Origin: Parvibaculum sp002684405 | GTDB taxonomy: Bacteria; Pseudomonadota; Alphaproteobacteria; Parvibaculales; Parvibaculaceae | NCBI GenBank assembly: GCA_965140395.1 | Contig: OZ223205.1 | Location: 310,001 to 374,000 of the forward strand | Length of the DNA stretch: 64,000 nt | Direction: 5' to 3' | In this document: positions 25,791 through 33,549 of the stretch, piece by piece | How positions within the stretch are numbered: the first letter of the stretch is position 1 | How the letters are laid out: every line of letters starts with the position of its first letter | The notes under the pieces: model-generated | What the model was told of the DNA's origin: nothing | Seen by the model: only the letters and a program-made list of their open reading frames with translations | Database searches by the model: none | Position numbers and translations under genes: made by a program

Positions 25791-27977
25791 TCACAAAAAG
25801 CTGTAGGGATCGATATCGATGCTGACGCGCGCCGCATTGGGCACTTTGAAATCGGCAAGCCAGGCATTCATATAGGCCTGCACATTGACGTTGCGACCGG
25901 CCTTCACGAGGAAGCGCAGCCTCGTCCGCCCCCGGAGCAAGGCAATCGGCGCGGGCGCGGGGCCCAGCACGGAAACATGATCGGCGGCGGGCACGCGCCG
26001 CGCCATCTCGCGCGCCACACGCTGGGCAAGCCCGCCATCGGTCGAAGACACGACCACCCCGACAAGCCGTCCATAAGGCGGCAGCTCCATACGTTCGCGC
26101 ATCTCCGCTTCGCGCTCGAGAAACGCGTCCCGGTCGCCGGACACAAGCGCCCGCATCACGCCATGCTCGGGCATATAAGATTGGAGAAGAACGCGGCCCG
26201 GCCGCTCCGCGCGGCCCGCGCGCCCCGCCACCTGCTGGAGAAGCTGGAAGGTGCGTTCGCCCGCGCGCAGATCGCCGTTTTCGAGCCCGAGATCGGCATC
26301 GACCACGCCCACCAGCGTCAGCCAGGGAAAATGATGTCCCTTCGCCATGACCTGCGTGCCGATAACGATATCGATCTCGCGGTCCTCGATGGCGGAAAAC
26401 ACATCCACATGACTTTGCGGCCCGCGCAGATTGTCGCTCGAAACGAGTGCGACGCGCGCCTCCGGGAAGCGCTCGGCCACCTCTTCCGCGATACGCTCCA
26501 CGCCCGGCCCGCAGGCGACGAGCGCGTCTTCCGCCCCGCAGGACGGACAGGCCTTGGGCACCGGCGCCGTATAGCCGCAATGATGACAGCGCAACTCGCG
26601 CCGGAACCGGTGTTCGACGAGCCAGGCCGAACAATCCGGACACTGGATGCGATGACCGCAGGTCCGGCAGAGTGTCAGCGGCGCATAGCCCCGACGATTG
26701 AGGAACAGCATGGACTGCTCGCCCGCTTCGAGCGTCGCGACCATTTCCTTCACCAATACCGGCGAGAGCCAGCGGCCCCGCTCCGGCGGATGGGTGCGCA
26801 TATCGACGGCGTCGATTCGCGGCAATTGCGCGTCGCCATGCCGCCCCGTCAGCACCAGCCTTTCATACCGGCCCTGCTCGGCATTGACGGCGCTTTCCAG
26901 CGACGGCGTGGCGGAACTGAGGATCACCGGGAAGCTGCCCAGCGAACCGCGCACGACGCCCATGTCGCGGGCGTGATAGGTCACGCCTTCTTCCTGCTTG
27001 AAGGCGCTTTCATGCTCTTCATCGATCACGATGAGGCCGAGATCGGGAAAAGGCAGAAAAAGCGCCGAGCGGGCGCCGATTACCGCCTTCACGCGCCCCT
27101 CCGCCACGCCGCGCCAGACCCGGCGGCGCTCGCGGGTGGAAAGTTCCGAATGCCATTCCGCCGGGCGGCAGCCGAAGCGCCGCTCGAACCGGTCGAGGAA
27201 TTGCGAGGTGAGCGCGATTTCGGGCACCAGCACAAGCGCCTGACGGCCCTGCCGCAACACCTCCGCCACGGCCTCGAAATAGACTTCCGTCTTGCCCGAG
27301 CCCGTCACCCCGTCGAGCAGCAGCGGCGCGAACCGGCCCTCCCGGACGCGCGCGACGAGACAATTTGCCGCCTCGGCCTGCTCCGGCGACAGCTCGAGAC
27401 CTTCCGCATCCGGGTCGGGATCCTCGAAGGGGGCATCCGCCGGCAGCTCCACCGGCACCAGCGTCTCCGCCTCGACAAGCCCGCGCACCACCCCGTCCGA
27501 AACGCCGGCTTCTTCCGCCAGCTCCCTGACGGTGCGCAGGAACCCGTCGGACGCGGTTGCGATCACCCGCTCGCGCGCCGAGGTCATGCGGGCGGGCCGC
27601 CGATCGGTCAATTGATAGGCAATGCGGGTCCGCGCCGGTTCCAGCGCGCCGGGCGCCCTTATGGCCAGCCTGAGGACCGAGCCGCGCGGATTGAGCGTGT
27701 AGCCCGCCACCCAGTCGATGAAACGGCGCAGCACGGCGGGCATGGGCGGCACATCGTCGATAACCTCCGACACGGGCTTCAGCCGCTTTGCCTCGACCTC
27801 GCCGCTCGCCTCGCCCCATATCACACCCAGCACCTCGCGGGGACCAAGCGGCACGACCACGAAGCTGCCCTCCTCCGCCGCCATGCCGGGCGGCAGGTCG
27901 TAATCATAAGGGCCGGGCAGCGCCAGCGGGATCAGCACGCTGACGGCGCGGGCCCCCTCATGCGAAGGAGCGGACAT
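25791..27977 (-). CDS. priA: primosomal protein N' (replication restart helicase PriA)
   Basis: 3'-5' DNA helicase that reloads the replisome at collapsed forks. 728 residues: N-terminal 3'BD domain (VLIPLALPGPYDYDLPPG), Walker A DGVTGSGKTEVY, DEEH box VIDEEHESAFKQEEG, and a zinc region with paired cysteines (CRTCGHRIQCPDC, CHHCGYTAPVPKACPSCG). Helicase motifs include GTQVMAKGHHFPWLT and QVAGRAGRAERPG. It is transcribed divergently from the aldolase gene. Confidence 0.97.
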   Translation of the reverse strand: MSAPSHEGARAVSVLIPLALPGPYDYDLPPGMAAEEGSFVVVPLGPREVLGVIWGEASGEVEAKRLKPVSEVIDDVPPMPAVLRRFIDWVAGYTLNPRGSVLRLAIRAPGALEPARTRIAYQLTDRRPARMTSARERVIATASDGFLRTVRELAEEAGVSDGVVRGLVEAETLVPVELPADAPFEDPDPDAEGLELSPEQAEAANCLVARVREGRFAPLLLDGVTGSGKTEVYFEAVAEVLRQGRQALVLVPEIALTSQFLDRFERRFGCRPAEWHSELSTRERRRVWRGVAEGRVKAVIGARSALFLPFPDLGLIVIDEEHESAFKQEEGVTYHARDMGVVRGSLGSFPVILSSATPSLESAVNAEQGRYERLVLTGRHGDAQLPRIDAVDMRTHPPERGRWLSPVLVKEMVATLEAGEQSMLFLNRRGYAPLTLCRTCGHRIQCPDCSAWLVEHRFRRELRCHHCGYTAPVPKACPSCGAEDALVACGPGVERIAEEVAERFPEARVALVSSDNLRGPQSHVDVFSAIEDREIDIVIGTQVMAKGHHFPWLTLVGVVDADLGLENGDLRAGERTFQLLQQVAGRAGRAERPGRVLLQSYMPEHGVMRALVSGDRDAFLEREAEMRERMELPPYGRLVGVVVSSTDGGLAQRVAREMARRVPAADHVSVLGPAPAPIALLRGRTRLRFLVKAGRNVNVQAYMNAWLADFKVPNAARVSIDIDPYSFL

Positions 27978-28143
27978 GCCTCAATTCAGTAGGGCCGAAT
28001 GCGAGTCGCGGCAAGGGAGAGCAACACATGACAAAAAAGGCGCCTCCGTTAACCTCTTTGGCAAACGCGCGCTCTTGCGCATGGAGGGCCGACGCGGCAC
28101 AACAGAAATCCTTTCGCAGACCTTCCGCCAACAGGATCAGACG

Positions 28144-28800
28144 ATGAAATTCTTTGTGGATACGGCCGATATCGACGCCATTCGGGAACTTTCCGAAACC
28201 GGGCTTCTGGACGGCGTGACGACCAATCCTTCGCTGATCGCCAAATCGGGCCGCGATTTCATCGACGTGGTGACGGAAATCTGCGGCGTGGTGGAAGGCC
28301 CCGTCAGCGCGGAAGTCACCGCGCTCGACGCACCGACCATGATCGAGGAAGGCCGCAAGCTCGCCGCCATCGCCGAAAATATCGCGGTGAAGGTGCCGCT
28401 CACCTGGGACGGGCTGAAAGCCTGCAAGGCGCTGACCGATGAAGGCCATATGGTCAATGTGACGCTCTGCTTCTCCGCCAACCAGGCGCTGCTGGCCGCC
28501 AAGGCCGGCGCCACCTTCATTTCGCCCTTTATCGGCCGCCTCGACGATATGCATCTCGACGGCATGGAACTGATCCAGGACATCCGCACCATCTACGACA
28601 ATTATCCCGAATTCGGGACGGAGATTCTGGCGGCATCGATTCGCAATCCGAACCATGTGAAAGACGCCGCCCTGGCCGGTGCCGATGTGGCGACCGTTCC
28701 CCCCGCGGTGCTCAAAAGCCTTGTGGCGCACCCGCTTACGGATAAGGGCCTTGAACAGTTTTTGGCCGATTGGGCAAAGACGGGACAAAAAATTCTTTGA
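28144..28800 (+). CDS. fsa: transaldolase-like fructose-6-phosphate aldolase
   Basis: 218 residues, the short FSA/TalC-type transaldolase. It starts MKFFVDTADIDAIREL, contains GVTTNPSLIAKSGRDF, the Schiff-base lysine in NIAVKVPLTWDG, NVTLCFSANQALLAAKAGATFISPFIGR in outline, and GADVATVPPAVL. It may act as a transaldolase or as a fructose-6-phosphate aldolase; sequence alone does not settle which. ATG 28144 starts the conserved protein. It is followed by DUF484 after 42 bases. Confidence 0.92.
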   Translation: MKFFVDTADIDAIRELSETGLLDGVTTNPSLIAKSGRDFIDVVTEICGVVEGPVSAEVTALDAPTMIEEGRKLAAIAENIAVKVPLTWDGLKACKALTDEGHMVNVTLCFSANQALLAAKAGATFISPFIGRLDDMHLDGMELIQDIRTIYDNYPEFGTEILAASIRNPNHVKDAALAGADVATVPPAVLKSLVAHPLTDKGLEQFLADWAKTGQKIL

Positions 28801-28842
28801 TCGGGTAACCTGTCGGTAGGGTTGTGGAGAGATGCTGTCGTC

Positions 28843-29577
28843 ATGAGCCAATACAGCGACCAACCAGAAGCGGAATTGATCGGCGCCTCGACGCTAAACG
28901 TGGACGAGGTGAAGACCTATCTGCGTCAGCATCCCGAGCTTCTCGCCAACGATCCCGAACTGATCGAGACCCTTGTGCCGCCGTCCCAGTCGACGGGGCG
29001 CAACGTGCTCGACATGCAGCATTTCATGATCGCGCGGCTTCAGCAGCGGATCCGCACGCTGCGCGAGATCCAGGCTGAGCTGATCGAAGCTTCCTCGCTG
29101 AACAGTCTTGCCCGCGACCAGGTCCATCAGGTTGCGCTGACGCTGCTCGACACGAAAAGCTTCGAGCATCTGATCGAGTTCGTCACCGACGAGAACGGCC
29201 TTGCCCGCATGCTCGGTGTGCGCGCCGCCGCGCTCTGCATCGAAACCACGAACGGTGTCGCCGGGATCGGCATTCGCGGCGTCCGCGTGCTTGAGACCGA
29301 CGGCGTGGACCGCATTCTGGGCGAAGGCTGCATGCACCGTCTCGCGGGCAATGTCACCGGAAGCCGAAGCCTTTACGGCCATCTCGCCGAGGAAGTTCAT
29401 GCCGAAGCGCTGGTGCGCCTCGACTTTTCGCCGGCAACACCGCCCGGCCTGCTCGCGCTTGGCGGCTTCAACCCGGACCAGTTTCACCCCGACCAGGGTA
29501 CGGACCTGCTTGAGTTCCTCGCCCGCATCGTGGAGCGCTGCGTGCGCCAATGGCTCGACCTGCCGCCGCAATCCTGA
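28843..29577 (+). CDS. DUF484 family protein
   Basis: About 244 residues. The N-terminal part has the DUF484 signature VDEVKTYLRQHPELLANDPELIETL and LDMQHFMIARLQQRIRTLREIQAEL, a coiled coil, and a GAF-like C-terminal half. The function is unknown. It almost always sits next to xerC, and here it overlaps the xerC start by 28 bases, suggesting a link to chromosome dimer resolution. ATG 28843 is preferred over GTG 28822. Confidence 0.9.
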   Translation: MSQYSDQPEAELIGASTLNVDEVKTYLRQHPELLANDPELIETLVPPSQSTGRNVLDMQHFMIARLQQRIRTLREIQAELIEASSLNSLARDQVHQVALTLLDTKSFEHLIEFVTDENGLARMLGVRAAALCIETTNGVAGIGIRGVRVLETDGVDRILGEGCMHRLAGNVTGSRSLYGHLAEEVHAEALVRLDFSPATPPGLLALGGFNPDQFHPDQGTDLLEFLARIVERCVRQWLDLPPQS

Positions 29578-30548
29578 CCGGCGGCGCCACGCCCGCCCTC
29601 TCCCCTGACGATGCCGCCAGAGCGATCCCTGCGTCCGAAGACGCGCGGCGCGCCTTGCGCAGCTGGTATGCGCATCTCGCCTCGGAACGGCGCGCAAGCA
29701 CCGCCACGCTGGCCAATTACCATCGGGACGTCACCCGCTTCTTCGAATTTCTCTGCGAGCATCTGGGCGGCGCGCCCGGCCTGACGGAGCTTGAGAACCT
29801 GCAAACGCGCGACCTCCGTGCCTTTCTCACGAAACGCCGCGATGAAGGCCTGAAGCCACGCAGCCTCGCCCGCACGCTCTCAAGCCTGAAATCACTTTTC
29901 CGCTTTCTGGAGCGCGCCGGCATCCTGACCAATACGCCAGTCATGGCGATGCGGGGGCCGAAACTGCCCCATGCGCTGCCCAAACCCTTAAGCGAAAACG
30001 ATGCCCGCGCACTGATCGACGAAGCGCAGGATGCCGGACGCCTGCCCTGGCAGGGCGCGCGCGACACGGCGATCCTGATCCTGCTTTACGGCTGCGGCCT
30101 GCGCATCGCCGAGGCGCTGTCGCTGAAACGCGGCGACGTGCCCTTCGCGAGCACGCTGCGCGTCACCGGCAAGGGCAACAAGGAACGCATCGTGCCCCTG
30201 CTGCCCGTCGCGCGCGACGCCGTGGACACCTATCTCGCCCTTTGCCCGCATGCGCTGAGCGCGGAAGACCCGCTCTTCGTCGGCACGCGCGGCGGCGCGC
30301 TCGGCCAGCGGCAGGTACGCGCATCGATCGAGAATTTGAGATTGCGGCTTGGCCTGCCCGACAGCGTGACGCCGCATGCGCTGCGGCACTCCTTTGCCAC
30401 GCATCTGCTGGCGGCGGGCGGAGACCTGCGCGCTATCCAGGAACTGCTCGGCCATGCGAGCCTTTCCACCACGCAGATCTACACGGAAGTGGAAAGCCAG
30501 CGCCTGCTCGACATCTACGACAAGGCGCATCCGAGAGCGAAGGGCTGA
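29550..30548 (+). CDS. xerC: tyrosine recombinase XerC
   Basis: Site-specific recombinase that, with XerD, resolves chromosome dimers at dif. 332 residues. The SAM-like N-terminal domain (SWYAHLASERRASTATLANYHRDVTRF) is followed by the catalytic domain with Arg in YGCGLRIAEALSL, Lys in TGKGNKERIVP, HALRHSFATHLL (HxxR), GHASLSTTQIYTEV (His and the Tyr nucleophile). All active-site residues are present. Its location after DUF484 supports XerC rather than XerD or a phage integrase. Confidence 0.94.
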   Translation: MARPAAAILTGGATPALSPDDAARAIPASEDARRALRSWYAHLASERRASTATLANYHRDVTRFFEFLCEHLGGAPGLTELENLQTRDLRAFLTKRRDEGLKPRSLARTLSSLKSLFRFLERAGILTNTPVMAMRGPKLPHALPKPLSENDARALIDEAQDAGRLPWQGARDTAILILLYGCGLRIAEALSLKRGDVPFASTLRVTGKGNKERIVPLLPVARDAVDTYLALCPHALSAEDPLFVGTRGGALGQRQVRASIENLRLRLGLPDSVTPHALRHSFATHLLAAGGDLRAIQELLGHASLSTTQIYTEVESQRLLDIYDKAHPRAKG

Positions 30549-30554
30549 CGCCCC

Positions 30555-31973
30555 TCACATGTGAATGGGCGACCCGGTGACGGCGAGCGCGGCTTCCTTC
30601 ACCGCTTCCGACATGGTGGGATGCGCGAAACAGGTCCGTGCAATATCTTCCGACGATCCGCCGAACTCCATCGCGATCACGGCTTCCGCGATCATCTCGC
30701 CCGCATTGGCGCCGATGATGTGAACGCCCAGCACGCGGTCGGTTTTCTTGTCGGCGATGATCTTCACGAAACCGTCGGTCACCTTGTTCGCCTTGGCGCG
30801 ACCATTCGCGGTGAAGGGGAACTTGCCGACATTGTATTCGACGCCGTCGGCCTTCAACTGCTCTTCCGTCTTGCCGACGCTCGCCACTTCCGGCGCGGTA
30901 TAGACCACGCCCGGAATGGTGCCGTAGTTCACATGGCCGCTCTTGCCGGCGAGCATTTCCGCCAGCGCGGACCCTTCATCCATCGCCTTGTGCGCCAGCA
31001 TCGGACCGGCGATCGCATCGCCGATGGCATAGATGCCGTCGACATTCGTCTTGAAATGGCCGTCGACCTTGACCCGTCCGCGCTCATCGGTCTCGACGCC
31101 CGCTTCCTCAAGCCCGAGCCCTTCGGTGTAGGGCACACGGCCGATACAGACGAGCACGGCATCCGCATCGAGCGTCTCGCCGTCGCCGCCCCCCTTTTCG
31201 TCGGATTTGGCCGGTTCCACGCTCACCTTATAGCCGGAACGCTGCTTGGCCACGCCCGTCACCTTGGTGGCGAGCTTGAAGGTGAAGCCCTGCTTCTTGA
31301 GCGTCCGCTGGAAGGTCTTGCAGACCTCGCCATCCATGCCCGGCAGGATCGCATCCATGAATTCGACGACCGTCACCTCCGCGCCGAGACGCGACCAGAC
31401 GGAGCCAAGTTCGAGGCCGATCACGCCGCCGCCGATGACGACGAGCTTGCCCGGCACCTTGGAGAGGGAAAGCGCGCCGGTGGACGACACCACGCCCTTT
31501 TCGTCGATCTCGACACCCGGCAGCTTCGCCACGTCGGACCCGGTCGCGATGACGATGTTCTTCGCCTCGACCGTCTGCTTGCCGTCCTTGCCGGCAACCT
31601 CGACTTTGCCCGGCGCGACGATCTTGCCCGCGCCTTTCAGCCAGTCGATCTTGTTCTTCTTGAAGAGGAACTCGATGCCCTTGGTATTGCCGTCGATCGC
31701 CTCGTCCTTGAAGGCGAGCATCTTTTTCAGGTCGAGCTTCGGCGTGCCGACATTGATGCCCATATCGGCAAACTTGTGACCGGCTTCCTCGAAAAGCTCG
31801 GAGGCATGCAGCAGCGCCTTGGAAGGGATACAGCCGATATTGAGGCAGGTGCCGCCCAGCGCGTCGCGCTTTTCGACCACGCCGACCTTTTGCCCGAGCT
31901 GCGCGGCCTTGATCGCGCATTCATAGCCGCCGGGGCCCGCACCGATCACGACGAGATCATACGCATCAGCCAT
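30555..31973 (-). CDS. lpdA: dihydrolipoamide dehydrogenase (E3)
   Basis: Flavoenzyme that reoxidises lipoamide in the 2-oxoglutarate dehydrogenase complex, here encoded with its E1 and E2. 472 residues: FAD motif VVIGAGPGGYECAIKAAQLG, redox pair GGTCLNIGCIPSKALLH, NAD motif VVIGGGVIGLELGSVW, and C-terminal AHPTMSEAVKEAAL with the catalytic His. ATG 31973 is preferred over ATG 31979 because AAGGA, inside the end of the preceding small gene, is six bases from the former and almost touches the latter. Confidence 0.97.
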   Translation of the reverse strand: MADAYDLVVIGAGPGGYECAIKAAQLGQKVGVVEKRDALGGTCLNIGCIPSKALLHASELFEEAGHKFADMGINVGTPKLDLKKMLAFKDEAIDGNTKGIEFLFKKNKIDWLKGAGKIVAPGKVEVAGKDGKQTVEAKNIVIATGSDVAKLPGVEIDEKGVVSSTGALSLSKVPGKLVVIGGGVIGLELGSVWSRLGAEVTVVEFMDAILPGMDGEVCKTFQRTLKKQGFTFKLATKVTGVAKQRSGYKVSVEPAKSDEKGGGDGETLDADAVLVCIGRVPYTEGLGLEEAGVETDERGRVKVDGHFKTNVDGIYAIGDAIAGPMLAHKAMDEGSALAEMLAGKSGHVNYGTIPGVVYTAPEVASVGKTEEQLKADGVEYNVGKFPFTANGRAKANKVTDGFVKIIADKKTDRVLGVHIIGANAGEMIAEAVIAMEFGGSSEDIARTCFAHPTMSEAVKEAALAVTGSPIHM

Positions 31974-31975
31974 GG

Positions 31976-32167
31976 TCATTCCTTCTCAAGCTTCTTGCAC
32001 ACTTCTTCCGGCGCTTCCTTGACGAAAATACCGCTGAGATCCCCGCCGCCATCCGACGCCGCAAAGCAGATGACGGTGTGTCCACCGATACCCGATTTCA
32101 CATAGGCAACCATCTGCGGATTTACCCAGACGGCTTCGCCGGAAGAAACCTCGGTGAACTGGATCAT
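31976..32167 (-). CDS. small conserved-looking protein, FlbD/SwrD-like, between sucB and lpdA
   Basis: 63 residues: MIQFTEVSSGEAVWVNPQMV then YVKSGIGGHTVICFAASDGG and IFVKEAPEEVCKKLEKE. The pattern MIxxT...GE...N...T.I....G...V.E..EEV matches the layout of FlbD/SwrD-type small beta proteins, but this is a weak, remote similarity. It starts 11 bases after sucB, and its last codons carry the ribosome site for lpdA, so it is embedded in the 2-oxoglutarate dehydrogenase operon. Its function is unknown; an accessory role to the complex is inference. Confidence 0.75.
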   Translation of the reverse strand: MIQFTEVSSGEAVWVNPQMVAYVKSGIGGHTVICFAASDGGGDLSGIFVKEAPEEVCKKLEKE

Positions 32168-32178
32168 GCGTTCCGCCC

Positions 32179-33492
32179 TTAAAGGTCCAGCAGCAGACGC
32201 TGCGGGTCTTCCAGGCTTTCCTTCACGCGCACCAGGAAGGTCACCGCTTCCTTGCCGTCCACGACCCGATGGTCATAGGAAAGCGCCAGATACATCATCG
32301 GACGGATCTTGATCTCGCCATCCACCACCATCGGGCGTTCCTGGATCTTGTGCATGCCGAGAATGCCCGACTGCGGCGCATTCAGGATCGGCGTGGACAT
32401 GAGCGAACCGTAGACGCCGCCATTGGAGATGGTGAAGGTGCCGCCCTGCAGCTCGTCGAGCTTCAGGTCGCCGTCGCGCGCGCGGCGCCCGAAATCGTTG
32501 ATCGTCTTTTCGATGCCCGCAATGGTCAGATCCTGCGCATCGCGGACCACCGGCACGACAAGCCCCTTCTCGGTGCCGACCGCCACGCCGAGATTGTAGT
32601 AGTTCTTGTAGATCAGGTCGTCGCCGTCGATCTCGGCATTCACAGCCGGGATTTCCTGCAGCGCATGGATGCAGGCCTTCGCGAAGAAGCCCATGAAACC
32701 GAGCCGCACGCCGTGCTTCTTCTCGAAGAGATCCTTGTGCGCGCTCCGGAGCGACATGACCGCGGTCATATCCACCTCGTTGAAGGTGGTGAGCATGGCC
32801 GCCGTGTTCTGCGCTTCCTTGAGGCGGGAGGCGATGGTTTTCCGCAGCCGCGTCATGCGCACGCGCTCTTCGCGCGCGCTCTGATCGGCAGGCGCGGACA
32901 CGGAAGATGCGTCGGCGGGCTTTGTCGCCTGCTTTGCTTCCGGCTTCGTGTCCGATTGCGTCGAGGCGCCGCCTTCGGCCGCGCGCATCGCATCTTCCTT
33001 GGTGATGCGTCCGCCCGGTCCGGTGCCTTCGATCGCCGAGGCGTCGAGATTGTTTTCATCGACGATGCGGCGAACCGCCGGCGACAGCGCGTCCGCACCC
33101 GTATCGGCCTTGGCGGAAGCAGCCTCTTCCTTCTTGGGCGCTTCCTTTTTGGGTTCTTCCTTCTTCGGCTCTTCCTTGGCGGCGGCCTTTTTCGGCTCTT
33201 CTTTCTTCTCGTCCTTCTTGTCGTCTTTCTTGGGCTGCGCCTTCGCCTCAGAGCCGGCCTCGCCCAGCATGCCGAGAAGCGCGCCGACTTCCACCGTCTC
33301 GCCATCGGCCACGGTGATTTCGGACAGCACACCCGCAGACGGCGCGGGCACTTCCACGCTCACCTTGTCGGTCTCCAGTTCGACCAGCGGCTCATCCACT
33401 TCCACGCTGTCGCCGGGCTTTTTGTACCACTGGGCGACGGTGGCTTCGGTGACGGATTCGCCCAGCGTGGGCACGCGAATTTCGGTCGACAT
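32179..33492 (-). CDS. sucB: dihydrolipoyllysine-residue succinyltransferase (E2 of 2-oxoglutarate dehydrogenase)
   Basis: 437 residues from MSTEIRVPTLGESVTEATV; the frame upstream is discarded because AAGG lies seven bases before ATG 33492. One lipoyl domain (lysine in LETDKVSVEV, residue ~43) is followed by a long Lys/Glu/Pro linker, a peripheral subunit-binding domain (SPAVRRIVDENNLDASAIEGTGPGGRITKED in outline) and the catalytic domain ending DHRVVDGKEAVTFL with the active-site HxxxD. It transfers succinyl groups to CoA. The highly charged KKEEPKK linker is unusual compared with the common Ala/Pro linkers. Confidence 0.96.
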   Translation of the reverse strand: MSTEIRVPTLGESVTEATVAQWYKKPGDSVEVDEPLVELETDKVSVEVPAPSAGVLSEITVADGETVEVGALLGMLGEAGSEAKAQPKKDDKKDEKKEEPKKAAAKEEPKKEEPKKEAPKKEEAASAKADTGADALSPAVRRIVDENNLDASAIEGTGPGGRITKEDAMRAAEGGASTQSDTKPEAKQATKPADASSVSAPADQSAREERVRMTRLRKTIASRLKEAQNTAAMLTTFNEVDMTAVMSLRSAHKDLFEKKHGVRLGFMGFFAKACIHALQEIPAVNAEIDGDDLIYKNYYNLGVAVGTEKGLVVPVVRDAQDLTIAGIEKTINDFGRRARDGDLKLDELQGGTFTISNGGVYGSLMSTPILNAPQSGILGMHKIQERPMVVDGEIKIRPMMYLALSYDHRVVDGKEAVTFLVRVKESLEDPQRLLLDL

Positions 33493-33549
33493 CTGACTGC
33501 CTTTCTCGGACGGCCGGTTCCGCTTCAACCAGAGAAGCGGCGGGCGGCA

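Noticed and set aside
29550..30548. Phage integrase interpretation of the tyrosine recombinase
   Set aside because: The DUF484 overlap and sequence style fit housekeeping XerC; there is no phage or attachment site nearby.
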